In this document: positions 8,653-17,152 of the stretch, one piece after another | Layout of the letters: each line of letters begins with the position of its first letter | Position numbering within the stretch: position 1 is the stretch's first letter | NCBI RefSeq assembly: GCF_018323985.1 | Contig: NZ_AP024590.1 | Location: forward strand, 4,030,001 to 4,094,000 | Reading direction: 5' to 3' | Length of the DNA: 64,000 bases | Source of the DNA: Enterobacter kobei | GTDB taxonomy: Bacteria > Pseudomonadota > Gammaproteobacteria > Enterobacterales > Enterobacteriaceae | Notes under the pieces: model-generated | Database searches by the model: none | Told to the model about the DNA's origin: nothing | Seen by the model: the letters and a program-made list of their open reading frames with translations, nothing else | Translations under genes and position numbers: made by a program

Positions 8653-8679
8653 CTAAGGGGGCCACCGCGGCCCCCTTAG
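8653..8679. repeat. Perfect inverted repeat, 11-bp arms
   Basis: CTAAGGGGGCC at 8653-8663 is repeated in inverse at 8669-8679 around a 5-base loop. No T-run follows on either side, so a simple Rho-independent terminator is unlikely. Confidence 0.8.
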
Positions 8680-8782
8680 CCATCCCCGCGGCCCCGCATC
8701 GAAACCGGTGCTGCGCACTACGCTCACCTCCCGCCCGTCTGCCCGCGGTCGGCTCGATTCGGCCTCCTGCCTCATGTCGCCT

Positions 8783-8806
8783 CTGGCCGCCATCCATGGC
8801 GGCCAG
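8783..8806. repeat. Perfect inverted repeat, 11-bp arms, 2-base loop
   Basis: CTGGCCGCCAT at 8783-8793 is mirrored at 8796-8806. The near-zero loop means it is a cruciform-type palindrome rather than a terminator. It belongs to the same GC-rich block as the repeat 100 bases upstream. Confidence 0.8.
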
Positions 8807-9116
8807 CCCTTGTCATCCGGCCTCCGGCTCGCCGGTTTCAGCGGGGACTCAACCCCTCGCGTGGATTACGATGACGGTTTGTTACGGCTGAGTGGCTTTA
8901 GTTTTATTTGAACTTACAGCAACCTGAGAGTTGGATTTATAAAAGAATCTGGAAGTGTGCGCGCTCTGTGCCCCAGAACCTGACGTCGTTCCTAGGTGTT
9001 AAAAAGAGCGCAATAAACCACAAAACGCCCACACATAATTTACATTCCTCGTAACGCCCATGCGCTCTACCGTCTCCGGCTTACCTTGTCCTGCATCAAT
9101 AAAATCGCAAACATGT

Positions 9117-9130
9117 TTGATGCAAATCAC
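9117..9130 (+). promoter_or_regulatory. FNR box upstream of nrdDG
   Basis: TTGAT-GCAA-ATCAC matches the FNR consensus TTGAT-N4-ATCAA in 9 of 10 defined positions. FNR activates nrdDG when oxygen is absent in E. coli. The box overlaps the first NrdR box. Confidence 0.75.
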
Positions 9131-9174
9131 TATATACAGGGCTTAAAATCCGTCGCCGGCCCTACATGTTGTAT
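9127..9174 (+). promoter_or_regulatory. Pair of NrdR boxes upstream of nrdDG
   Basis: Two 16-bp boxes at 9127-9142 and 9159-9174 match the NrdR consensus ACACTATATATAGTGT in about 12 and 11 positions. Their starts are 32 bp apart, the three-helical-turn spacing typical of NrdR sites. NrdR is the dATP/ATP-sensing repressor of ribonucleotide reductase genes. Confidence 0.7.
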
Positions 9175-9212
9175 TCATCGACTATTATTGCATCACTCTT
9201 AACCGTGAATAC

Positions 9213-9298
9213 TGTGGATAAAAAGGGCCAGCAGAGAGGGAAAGGCTGATGACACAAACGAATACAGCCCGTGAATAAATTCCCGCCTCTGTGGATAA
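9213..9298 (+). promoter_or_regulatory. Two consensus DnaA boxes in the nrdD leader
   Basis: TGTGGATAA, the complement of the perfect DnaA box TTATCCACA, occurs at 9213-9221 and 9290-9298, 77 bp apart. The second box ends 25 bases before the nrdD ATG. Function is inferred by analogy with DnaA control of nrdAB. Confidence 0.55.
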
Positions 9299-9323
9299 CC
9301 TGTTTTTTACTAATGGAGAGATC

Positions 9324-11462
9324 ATGACACCGCATGTGATGAAACGAGATGGCTGTAAAGTGCCTTTCAACTCAGAGCGCATTCAGGAAGCAATTTTGCG
9401 TGCAGCTAAAGCAGCGGGAGTCGATGACGCAGACTATTGCGCCACCGTCGCAGACGTAGTGGGTCAGCAGATGCAGGGCCGCAGCCAGGTGGATATCAAT
9501 GACATCCAGACGGCGGTCGAAAACCAGTTGATGTCCGGCCCGTACAAGCAGCTGGCGCGCGCCTACATTGAATATCGCCATGACCGTGATATCGCCCGTG
9601 AAACACGTGGTCGCCTGAACCAGGAAATTCGCGGTCTGGTAGAACAAACCAACTCGGCGCTGCTTAACGAAAACGCCAATAAAGACAGCAAAGTGATCCC
9701 GACCCAGCGCGACTTGCTGGCGGGCATCGTCGCCAAACACTACGCCCGTCAGCATCTGCTGCCGCGCGACGTGGTGCTGGCGCACGAGCGCGGTGATATT
9801 CATTACCACGATCTCGACTACTCGCCGTTCTTCCCGATGTTTAACTGCATGCTGATCGATCTGAAAGGCATGCTGACCCAGGGCTTTAAAATGGGTAACG
9901 CCGAGATCGAACCGCCAAAATCCATCTCCACCGCCACGGCGGTCACCGCGCAGATCATCGCCCAGGTGGCCAGCCATATTTACGGCGGCACTACCATCAA
10001 CCGCATTGACGAAGTGCTGGCACCTTTTGTCACCGCCAGCTTCAAAAAACACCGTAAGACCGCGGAAGAGTGGCAGATTGCCGATGCCGACGGTTACGCG
10101 CGTTCCCGTACCGAAAAAGAGTGCTACGACGCCTTCCAGTCGCTGGAATATGAAGTGAACACGCTGCATACCGCCAACGGCCAGACGCCGTTCGTCACCT
10201 TCGGTTTTGGTCTGGGCACCAGCTGGGAATCACGCCTGATCCAGCAGTCGATCCTGCGTAACCGCATTGCCGGGCTCGGCAAAAATCGTAAAACCGCCGT
10301 GTTCCCGAAACTGGTGTTCGCCATCCGCGACGGGCTGAACCACAAACCCGGTGATGCCAATTACGACATTAAACAGCTGGCGCTGGAATGCGCGAGCAAG
10401 CGCATGTACCCGGATATTCTCAATTACGATCAGGTAGTGAAAGTTACCGGCTCGTTCAAAACCCCGATGGGCTGCCGCAGCTTCCTCGGCGTCTGGGAAG
10501 ATGAAAACGGCGAGCAGATCCACGACGGGCGTAACAACCTCGGCGTCATCAGCCTGAACCTGCCGCGCATCGCGCTGGAAGCCAAAGGCGACGAAGCCAC
10601 GTTCTGGAAACTGCTGGACGCGCGCCTGCAACTGGCACGTAAAGCGCTGATGACGCGCATCGCCCGTCTGGAAGGGGTGAAAGCCCGCGTCGCGCCCATT
10701 CTCTATATGGAAGGGGCCTGCGGCGTGCGTCTGAAAGCGGATGACGACGTTTCGGAAATTTTCAAAAACGGACGTGCTTCCATTTCGCTGGGTTATATCG
10801 GCATTCATGAAACCATTAACGCCCTGGCGGGCGGCACCCATATGTACGACAGCGAGACGCTGCGCGCGAAAGGCATTGCCATCGTTGAACGTCTGCGTCA
10901 GGCGGTGGATCAGTGGAAAGCGGAAACCGGCTACGGTTTCAGTCTTTACAGTACGCCGAGCGAAAACCTGTGCGATCGTTTCTGCCGTCTGGATACCGCC
11001 GAGTTCGGCGTAGTGCCGGGCGTCACCGACAAAGGTTATTACACCAACAGCTTCCACCTCGATGTGGAGAAGAAGGTGAACCCGTACGACAAAATCGATT
11101 TCGAAGCCCCCTACCCGCCGCTGGCGAATGGCGGTTTCATCTGTTACGGCGAATACCCGAACATTCAGCACAACCTGAAAGCGCTGGAAGACGTATGGGA
11201 TTACAGCTATCAGCATGTGCCCTATTACGGCACCAATACGCCGATTGATGAATGCTACGAGTGCGGCTTTACCGGCGAGTTCGAATGCACCAGCAAAGGC
11301 TTCACCTGCCCGAAATGCGGCAACCACGACGCCGCGCGTGTGTCGGTGACCCGCCGCGTATGCGGTTATCTGGGCAGCCCGGATGCGCGTCCGTTTAACG
11401 CCGGTAAGCAGGAAGAAGTGAAGCGCCGCGTTAAGCATTTAGGAAACGGGCAGATCGGTTGA
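9324..11462 (+). CDS. nrdD: Anaerobic (class III) ribonucleoside-triphosphate reductase
   Basis: The 712-residue protein has exactly the E. coli NrdD length. It reduces NTPs to dNTPs without oxygen, using a glycyl radical. The radical site is G681 in RRVCGYLG near the C-terminus. Four cysteines (CYEC and CPKC) form the zinc ribbon just before it. An ATP-cone starts the protein (VMKRDGCKVPF). The ATG at 9324 follows GGAGAG and gives the family N-terminus; the in-frame GTG at 9291 adds 11 unrelated residues. The gene overlaps nrdG by one base. Confidence 0.99.
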   Translation: MTPHVMKRDGCKVPFNSERIQEAILRAAKAAGVDDADYCATVADVVGQQMQGRSQVDINDIQTAVENQLMSGPYKQLARAYIEYRHDRDIARETRGRLNQEIRGLVEQTNSALLNENANKDSKVIPTQRDLLAGIVAKHYARQHLLPRDVVLAHERGDIHYHDLDYSPFFPMFNCMLIDLKGMLTQGFKMGNAEIEPPKSISTATAVTAQIIAQVASHIYGGTTINRIDEVLAPFVTASFKKHRKTAEEWQIADADGYARSRTEKECYDAFQSLEYEVNTLHTANGQTPFVTFGFGLGTSWESRLIQQSILRNRIAGLGKNRKTAVFPKLVFAIRDGLNHKPGDANYDIKQLALECASKRMYPDILNYDQVVKVTGSFKTPMGCRSFLGVWEDENGEQIHDGRNNLGVISLNLPRIALEAKGDEATFWKLLDARLQLARKALMTRIARLEGVKARVAPILYMEGACGVRLKADDDVSEIFKNGRASISLGYIGIHETINALAGGTHMYDSETLRAKGIAIVERLRQAVDQWKAETGYGFSLYSTPSENLCDRFCRLDTAEFGVVPGVTDKGYYTNSFHLDVEKKVNPYDKIDFEAPYPPLANGGFICYGEYPNIQHNLKALEDVWDYSYQHVPYYGTNTPIDECYECGFTGEFECTSKGFTCPKCGNHDAARVSVTRRVCGYLGSPDARPFNAGKQEEVKRRVKHLGNGQIG

Positions 11463-11926
11463 TGCGTTACCATCAATATTACCCCGTCGATATCGTGAAC
11501 GGCCCCGGAACTCGCTGCACGCTGTTTGTCTCCGGGTGCGTGCACGAGTGCCCCGGCTGCTACAACAAAAGCACCTGGCGGCTCAATTCCGGGCAGCCGT
11601 TCACCCGCGAAATGGCAGATACCATTATCCGCGATCTAAATGACACGCGGATCAAACGCCAGGGGATCTCCCTGTCTGGCGGCGATCCGCTGCATCCGCA
11701 AAACGTGCCGGAGATCCTGACGCTGGTTCAGCGCATTCGTGCCGAATGTCCAGGCAAGGATATCTGGGTGTGGACGGGTTATAAGCTTGAGGAACTGGAT
11801 GCCGCGCAAATGGCGGTGGTGGATCTGATTAACGTGCTGGTGGACGGGAAGTTCGTGCAGGATCTGAAAGATCCGTCGTTGATCTGGCGCGGTAGCAGCA
11901 ACCAGGTTGTGCATCATTTGCGGTAG
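11462..11926 (+). CDS. nrdG: Anaerobic ribonucleotide reductase activating protein
   Basis: This 154-residue radical-SAM enzyme generates the glycyl radical on NrdD. The 4Fe-4S-binding CxxxCxxC motif is at C26, C30 and C33 (SGCVHECPGC), followed by the SAM-binding SGGDPL segment. The ATG overlaps the nrdD TGA (TGATG), so translation is coupled. A TTG one codon earlier is unlikely. The length equals E. coli NrdG. Confidence 0.98.
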   Translation: MRYHQYYPVDIVNGPGTRCTLFVSGCVHECPGCYNKSTWRLNSGQPFTREMADTIIRDLNDTRIKRQGISLSGGDPLHPQNVPEILTLVQRIRAECPGKDIWVWTGYKLEELDAAQMAVVDLINVLVDGKFVQDLKDPSLIWRGSSNQVVHHLR

Positions 11927-11935
11927 TTGGGCTTG

Positions 11936-12026
11936 TTTGTCGGGTGGCGCTACGCTTACCCGACCTACGACCTGGCTGACCTGCAATGCCAGATTTGTCG
12001 GGTGGCGCTACGCTTACCCGACCTAC
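11936..12026. repeat. REP-type direct repeat pair after nrdG
   Basis: A 33-bp sequence beginning TTTGTCGGGTGGCG and ending CCGACCTAC occurs twice without change, at 11936-11968 and 11994-12026. Each copy can fold as a REP hairpin. The identical copies point to a recent local duplication. Confidence 0.85.
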
Positions 12027-12032
12027 AATAAT

Positions 12033-12060
12033 AAAAAGCCGCCTTCTGGCGGCATTTTTA
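12033..12060. terminator. Bidirectional terminator between nrdG and the nitroreductase gene
   Basis: GCCGCC (12038-12043) and GGCGGC (12048-12053) form a hairpin flanked by an A-run on the left and ATTTTTA on the right. It can serve both convergent genes. Confidence 0.8.
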
Positions 12061-12061
12061 A

Positions 12062-12661
12062 TTAACGGGCAACCACAAAGCGTTTGTCGTCGTCCATAAA
12101 GGCTTTATCGCCCGCCGGTGCCAGGATCGCACCGAAGTTCATCTGCCCGCGCAGTTTCCAGCTTGCCGGGATATTCCAGGTCTGCTGTACGTCAATATCA
12201 ACCAGCGGGTTGTAGTGTTGCAGGTTCGCGCCAATGCCTTTTTCAGCCAGTGCCAGCCATACCGCATACTGAGCGATACCGGTGCTGTGTTCAGACCAGA
12301 CCGGGAAGTTATCAGCATAAGCAGCAAACTGCTCCTGCAGACGGGTTACCACCTCTTGATCTTCGAAGAACAGTACCGAACCCGCGGCAGCGGCGAAGCC
12401 GTCCAGCTTGTCGGAGGTGGCGTGGAAGCTCTCTGCCGGAACAATTTTTCTTAACTGTTCACGCACCAGCTCCCAGAATTTATTGTGTTCGTTGCCGAGC
12501 AGGATCAGCGCGCGAGAACTCTGCGAGTTGAATGCCGAAGGTGCCTGACGAATGGCTTCCTGAATGGTGGCAATCACTTCATCTTCCGGTACCGGCAGTT
12601 CCTTGCCCAGTGCATAGATGGTTCTGCGTTGTGTCGCGAGCGAAATAAAGTTGTCTGACAT
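12062..12661 (-). CDS. Nitroreductase family protein (Frm2/Hbn1-like)
   Basis: The 199-residue protein belongs to the FMN-dependent nitroreductase superfamily, in the subgroup that includes yeast Frm2/Hbn1. Visible marks are the N-terminal RRTIYALG segment for FMN binding, the QAPSAFNSQSSRALIL segment, and the GIGANLQHYNP segment of the C-terminal half. The substrate is unknown; quinones, nitro compounds or lipid-related oxidised compounds are possible. The ATG at 12661 follows GGAGAA. It is transcribed alone and is convergent with nrdG. E. coli K-12 has no gene here. Confidence 0.85.
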   Translation of the reverse strand: MSDNFISLATQRRTIYALGKELPVPEDEVIATIQEAIRQAPSAFNSQSSRALILLGNEHNKFWELVREQLRKIVPAESFHATSDKLDGFAAAAGSVLFFEDQEVVTRLQEQFAAYADNFPVWSEHSTGIAQYAVWLALAEKGIGANLQHYNPLVDIDVQQTWNIPASWKLRGQMNFGAILAPAGDKAFMDDDKRFVVAR

Positions 12662-12924
12662 AGGTTCTCCTGAATGTTTTTCACTTCAAATTCTGTCGGC
12701 TGTTCTTACAGAGTAAGCCTGACGGCGCAATAGTGAAAGTAGAACAATTTGTTCTTATCCTTCAAAAAAACAGAACGACCGGGCGTTGATTATTTTGTAT
12801 TAAATTATTTCGCCACGCCGCCGATAACCTCTTTGTCACGTTTATCCCTTACAGATGCATCGCGCGCTCAAAAAAGCACGCGCCGCGTCCTGCACCCTAT
12901 TGCATTTTCGACCCGGAGATGATG

Positions 12925-13296
12925 ATGAACGGTATTGAGAAAATCACCGCGACTAATACGCACGGTGAATCGCTTTTATCTAATCACGATAATAACCCGA
13001 CTGTCTGGAATAATAGTAAATCCACAGACGTTAATACTGACAAGTCGCCCCTGGACGCCGAAGAAAGCGGTACGAAGATCACCTTGTCTTCGCAGACGCT
13101 GGAAGAAATTAAGAAGCAGCAAGAACTTAAGAAACAGGAAATTAAGAAAACGGATTACACGCTGGAGATGTCCGGTATCCCGCTGTACGGTGGCCGGCTG
13201 GTATCCGTGACCAAATATCCTGATGGCTCAGAGCAAATTGTCGATGCCATTACCGGGCAGGAAATACTGCCGCAGGATCTTCCACCGAAAACATAA
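12925..13296 (+). CDS. Hypothetical lysine-rich small protein
   Basis: I do not recognise this 123-residue protein. It begins MNGIEKITATN, has an Asn/Ser/Asp-rich first half with no membrane segment or signal peptide, and a charged helical stretch at about residues 60-75 (LEEIKKQQELKKQEIKK). The C-terminus looks globular (YGGRLVSVTKYPDGSEQIVDAITGQEILP). Three ATG codons stand in a row at 12919-12927. The third is chosen because GGAG at 12915-12918 is then 6 bases away. Its GC content, by eye about 45 percent, is below that of the neighbours, which suggests acquisition. It stands alone between a divergent nitroreductase gene and a convergent regulator gene. Confidence 0.6.
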   Translation: MNGIEKITATNTHGESLLSNHDNNPTVWNNSKSTDVNTDKSPLDAEESGTKITLSSQTLEEIKKQQELKKQEIKKTDYTLEMSGIPLYGGRLVSVTKYPDGSEQIVDAITGQEILPQDLPPKT

Positions 13297-13370
13297 ATAA
13301 CTTCACGTGGAAACTTGTAAAATTAAAAATACCCGCTAGCGCAGGCGGAAATATAAAGACGTTACCTTAA

Positions 13371-15281
13371 TTAAAATCGGCTCACGCATTCCATGGCAAC
13401 GGTTTTAAATTCGGTAAAGTCTTTGCAGGCGCATAAGCGGGTCACTGCGCGCTCACGCAGGAATGTCACAAAAATATCGTAGATAGCCATCGCTTCTTCA
13501 TATTCGCTTTTGCTGATCGCCAGCAGGAAAACAATATGCGCGACGTCATCGCCCCACTGGATCCCTTCCGGTGCCAGCACGGTATAAACCACGGTTTTTT
13601 TCGCCAGCAGGCCCAGCGCGTGGGGCAGTGCGATCCCGTCACCGAGCAGGGTGCTGACAATGGCCTCACGCTCCACTACCGAATCGACGAACTCCGCATC
13701 GACAAAGCCCTCCTCGTGCAGCTGGCTGCACAGCATCGCAAACAGCGTCTGTTGATCGACCGTGCGATCGATAATGCGGAAATGGCTGGCATCGAAATAC
13801 TTCTCGAGCATCCAGGGGCGCGTGCGATCCACCAGCACCAGTTTGCCGATCTGCTCTAACTGATAATCCGTGGGGAACGGCGCGATGGTGACCACCGGTT
13901 TGTCTTTGTCGCTGATGCGCGCGGTGGCGATGACAAAATCTTCGCTGATGCTCTCGCGCTGTTCATAATCCCGCAGCGTCACCGTACTGGTGACGTCAAT
14001 CTGCGGGTATTTGCGTTGCAGCACCGCTTCGATCATGCGCGCCATGGCGTTACCAGCATCGCACACCAGCAGCACGCGCGGCTGCCGCTGATAGCCGATG
14101 TTGTAGTGCCGCTCAAGGCCAACGCCGATATGCAGCACCAGAAAGCCAATCTCGTTTTCGCTGATCGTCCAGGGCGTGTATTTGCCCCAGCCCGACACCG
14201 CGGCGAGGGTCATGTCCCACGCCATCGGATAGTGCTGTTTGATGTTATCCAGCAACGGATTAGGGATCATGATCTGGTAGCGCACGCGGGTGATCATGGT
14301 CTTTATGTGCGTGAGCAGATCCGCATGCAGCTGGGCATCGTTTTGCAGGTTGTAGTTGTAGTGGGTGTTAATAAAGCCAAGGATATAGTTAACCAGCGCT
14401 TCGTCGTCATCAGCATTGATGGCGCTGGGGGCGATCTCCTGCACCTGTCGCCCGGCAATATGCACCCGCAGCCACGCCTCTTCCGACGGGGCGAGTGGTT
14501 TTTGCGCCAGCTGTTGCAGCGTGGCGGCGATCTCACGCGCGGCGAGGTGGACGTTTTCATCGCCGTCGTCCGCCGTGAATTCCGACAGCGGATAGCCTTC
14601 GCTGATACGCCGTACCGCGACCGCGCAGTACAGACGGATAAACAGCTCGCCTTCATCGGTCAGGCGAATGTGATGGCGGGTAAAGCACTGGTGCAGCAGC
14701 GTTTCCAGCTGTTCCGGCACGCCGCGGTTCAGCGCTTCTTCGGTTAACAGCGGGTTATGGACGTCCTGCTGCGCCAGCTCCCACAGCAAATCCGTCAGAC
14801 AGGCGCGGATCGCCATTTCGCTGCCGAACAGTTTCATGCCGTGACGCGGGCGCGTTTCCAGCGTCAGATGATAGCGCTGTAGCCAGTCGCGCACCTCCGC
14901 CATATCGCTTTGCAGCGTCGCCCGGCTGACAAACCATTCATCGGCTAAATCCTCCAGCTTGAGGGAAAAAGCCGATGTCAAAAAGCGCACCACCAGATAG
15001 TGCACCCGCTCCTGCCCGCTGCGCGGAATACGCAGCGCGCGGGGGCGATCCGTTTGCAGAGAGTTAAAGCGCGTGGCGTCGTCGATTTTCAGCTGATAGC
15101 CGTTGCCGCGACTGAGGATAAACTGCGCGCCGTGGCTGGCGAGCAGAGCATTCAGCGCGGTGATATCGGCCCGCACGGTACGCGTGGATACCGACAGCCG
15201 CTGCGCCAGTTCATCCTGTGGCAGCGTCTCGTTTTGCAGCATGTCGAACAGTTGCGCTAAACGTTGGTTCGGAAATCGCAC
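13371..15281 (-). CDS. BglG/MtlR-type PRD-EIIB-EIIA transcriptional regulator
   Basis: This 636-residue regulator is the last gene of the nine-gene operon. An N-terminal HTH (residues about 5-60, VSTRTVRADITALN) and a second Mga/HTH-like region (about 90-160) suggest DNA binding rather than RNA antitermination. PRD1 (about 180-285) has Y218 where the first conserved histidine is expected, and H274. PRD2 (about 290-395) has H325 and H384. An EIIB-like domain carries C407 (VLLVCDAGNAMARM). A C-terminal EIIA of the fructose/mannitol type carries H554 (GIALPHA). It should sense PTS phosphorylation and activate the operon. The start is a GTG with GAGGA 7 bases before it, 15 bases after the aldolase gene. 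Confidence 0.9.
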   Translation of the reverse strand: MRFPNQRLAQLFDMLQNETLPQDELAQRLSVSTRTVRADITALNALLASHGAQFILSRGNGYQLKIDDATRFNSLQTDRPRALRIPRSGQERVHYLVVRFLTSAFSLKLEDLADEWFVSRATLQSDMAEVRDWLQRYHLTLETRPRHGMKLFGSEMAIRACLTDLLWELAQQDVHNPLLTEEALNRGVPEQLETLLHQCFTRHHIRLTDEGELFIRLYCAVAVRRISEGYPLSEFTADDGDENVHLAAREIAATLQQLAQKPLAPSEEAWLRVHIAGRQVQEIAPSAINADDDEALVNYILGFINTHYNYNLQNDAQLHADLLTHIKTMITRVRYQIMIPNPLLDNIKQHYPMAWDMTLAAVSGWGKYTPWTISENEIGFLVLHIGVGLERHYNIGYQRQPRVLLVCDAGNAMARMIEAVLQRKYPQIDVTSTVTLRDYEQRESISEDFVIATARISDKDKPVVTIAPFPTDYQLEQIGKLVLVDRTRPWMLEKYFDASHFRIIDRTVDQQTLFAMLCSQLHEEGFVDAEFVDSVVEREAIVSTLLGDGIALPHALGLLAKKTVVYTVLAPEGIQWGDDVAHIVFLLAISKSEYEEAMAIYDIFVTFLRERAVTRLCACKDFTEFKTVAMECVSRF

Positions 15282-15296
15282 GTCGGTGTCCTCTGG

Positions 15297-16037
15297 TTAC
15301 GGCAGCAGTGCCCGGGTCATCGCCAGCAGCTGGCGCACATCCGCCGGGCGGGTATGACCGGTTACTTTATCAATAATGGAACTATAAATATGAGGAATGA
15401 TTTTCGGTACCCCGGCGTCCAGCGCAATACGCAGGATCTCACTGTAATTATCCAGATCGATACCGCCGGTCGGCTCCAGCCAGAAGTCGTGACGGGCGCA
15501 GGCTTCTGCCACCGCCTGATACTCTTCACGGCATTCCAGCCCACCCATCGGGAAATATTTGATCGAGCTGCCGCCCATGTCTTTTAACAGCGCAATGGCA
15601 GTCTCTACCGGCACAATCCCTGCCGGTGCGCCAGCGCTCAGCGGCCCGGTGGAGATTTTTACCTGCCCTGGCGTGCCGGTGGGCGAAACCAGACCGTTGA
15701 CCACGGTATCTGACTGGCCGAGCAGCGCGCGGCTGGTAGCCACGCCGGTAAACACCTGGTTGACGTGCTGCGGCTGCACCTCGCGTGAAATCGCGCTGAC
15801 CATCGCCGACTGGTTTGGGTCCCCGGCCCCCAGGCCGACGGAGAGCGCGTTATTCATCAGCGCGGCATACTCGCGCATATCCGCCACGGCGCTCGCCACG
15901 TCCGGATAGTTCTTCGACAACACGCCCACCAGCACATGCCCCTCGGCGGCATCGTAGATTTCACGGGCATTCTCTTTCGAGCCTGCCAGCACGTTCAGGC
16001 AGACACGGTCGCGGTAGAAATTGGGCGTCAGGGTCAT
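15297..16037 (-). CDS. KDGP aldolase (DgaF family)
   Basis: This 246-residue class I aldolase resembles DgaF of the Salmonella D-glucosaminate pathway. It is predicted to split 2-keto-3-deoxygluconate-6-phosphate into pyruvate and glyceraldehyde-3-phosphate. The Schiff-base lysine is probably K160 in GGSSIKYFPMGG. The LEPTGGIDLDN segment near residue 190 is a phosphate-binding type loop. The ATG follows AAGGAG and overlaps the stop of the ammonia-lyase gene by 4 bases (ATGA), so the two are coupled. The role in this operon is inferred from the pairing with the DgaE-type enzyme. Confidence 0.9.
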   Translation of the reverse strand: MTLTPNFYRDRVCLNVLAGSKENAREIYDAAEGHVLVGVLSKNYPDVASAVADMREYAALMNNALSVGLGAGDPNQSAMVSAISREVQPQHVNQVFTGVATSRALLGQSDTVVNGLVSPTGTPGQVKISTGPLSAGAPAGIVPVETAIALLKDMGGSSIKYFPMGGLECREEYQAVAEACARHDFWLEPTGGIDLDNYSEILRIALDAGVPKIIPHIYSSIIDKVTGHTRPADVRQLLAMTRALLP

Positions 16038-17152
16038 GCGGTTTGCTCCTTGTTCAGCACGTCGGCAATACGGCGAATGATAATGTCCAGTTGGTCGGCG
16101 CTGACGCTGCGCACGTCCGCTTCGATAATGCCTTCGTTGGCCTTATAGCCACGGAAATAGATGGCGTACTCGCCCTGCTTTAGCGCGTTAACCAGATCGC
16201 CGGTGGCAATACCGGTGAGGGCTTCATCAAATTTAATTTCTGTGCGGGCGATGTCGCGTCCGGCGCTGTCCCACACCACGCGGGCGGTCACGCCGTCCAG
16301 CGCATTCAGCCCATCAATGAATGGCGTCATTTTTGCCACCATTTCTGCGCCGCTCTCTTTCTGCGCGGTGAGGTAATGTTCGATGGCGCAGGTCAGGCCA
16401 AGAATGCCCTCTTTGCCCACTTTCATGGCGCGGCCGATACCCGCCGTCTGGCGTTTTACCCATTCCACATACTGCTGTTTGCCGATCACCAGCCCGCTGG
16501 TCGGCCCTTCGATAGCTTTCGCCCCGCTGTAGATCACAAGGTCAGCCCCGGCGCGGTAGTAGCACTGCAAATCTTCTTCGGCGGCGGCATCGACGATCAG
16601 CGGCAGATTGTGCTTACGCGCCACCACCGCCGCCTGTTCGACGTTGAGCATACTTTTCTGTACGCAGTGGTGCGATTTGATGTACATGATCGCCGCCGTG
16701 CGCGGCGTGATGGCCGCCGCCAGTTGCGCCGCCGAGCATTCGTTCGCGTAACCGGCTTCCACGACTTTGCCGCCGCCCAGCGCTATCATGGTACCGACCG
16801 GCGCGCCAAAGTTGACGTTATGGCCGCGCGGCAGCACGATTTCGTTATTCTCAATCGGCGTGCTGTGCAGGTTTTCCAGCAGCCAGTCGCTGTCTTTGAC
16901 CAGCACCGCCGCTACCGACTGTGCAATGCCTGCCGAGGCGCAGGAGACGACGGTCGCGCCTTCCACCTCCAGCAGTTTTGCGATGTATTCCCCGGTTTTA
17001 TTCACCAGGTCTTTCATCTCAAAATAGTGATTCATGCCGGTCAGCACCGCCTCGACCACTTCCGGGCGCGGGGTGGAGACGCCAAGCGCGGTCATGCGGC
17101 CGGAGGCGTTAATCACCTGTTTCAGCGCGTATTTTTCATAAATCGAAGACAT
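16034..17152 (-). CDS. DgaE-family PLP-dependent ammonia lyase/dehydratase
   Basis: This 372-residue fold-type I PLP enzyme of the SelA-like group resembles DgaE, the D-glucosaminate-6-phosphate ammonia-lyase. It should remove ammonia from a 2-amino-2-deoxy-aldonate-6-phosphate and give the keto-deoxy acid for the aldolase. The PLP lysine is K212 in YSGAKAIEGP, and the cofactor aspartate is D188 in LIVDAAAEED. The ATG at 17152 is chosen because GGGAG lies 8 bases upstream; an in-frame GTG at 17161 would overlap that site. The start lies inside the end of the amidohydrolase gene, with a 17-base overlap. Confidence 0.92.
   Translation of the reverse strand: MSSIYEKYALKQVINASGRMTALGVSTPRPEVVEAVLTGMNHYFEMKDLVNKTGEYIAKLLEVEGATVVSCASAGIAQSVAAVLVKDSDWLLENLHSTPIENNEIVLPRGHNVNFGAPVGTMIALGGGKVVEAGYANECSAAQLAAAITPRTAAIMYIKSHHCVQKSMLNVEQAAVVARKHNLPLIVDAAAEEDLQCYYRAGADLVIYSGAKAIEGPTSGLVIGKQQYVEWVKRQTAGIGRAMKVGKEGILGLTCAIEHYLTAQKESGAEMVAKMTPFIDGLNALDGVTARVVWDSAGRDIARTEIKFDEALTGIATGDLVNALKQGEYAIYFRGYKANEGIIEADVRSVSADQLDIIIRRIADVLNKEQTA

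Larger units (their letters stand above)
8559..9116. other. Long intergenic region with GC-rich hairpin element
   Basis: No convincing gene is seen between treC and the nrdD promoter. The first 300 bases are very GC-rich and contain two perfect inverted repeats with 11-bp arms (8653-8679 and 8783-8806). The remaining part to 9116 is AT-richer and shows no feature I can name. A 63-codon minus-strand frame (8606-8797) crosses the hairpins but has no coding support. The GC-rich part looks like a mobile or dispersed intergenic element, which cannot be tested without other genomes. Confidence 0.5.

Noticed and set aside
8606..8797. 63-codon minus-strand frame in the GC-rich element
   Set aside because: It crosses two perfect palindromes and lacks a ribosome-binding site; the DNA structure explains the sequence better.
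10230..11438. 402-codon minus-strand frame opposite nrdD
   Set aside because: Antisense to nrdD, low-complexity composition, no start context or family resemblance.
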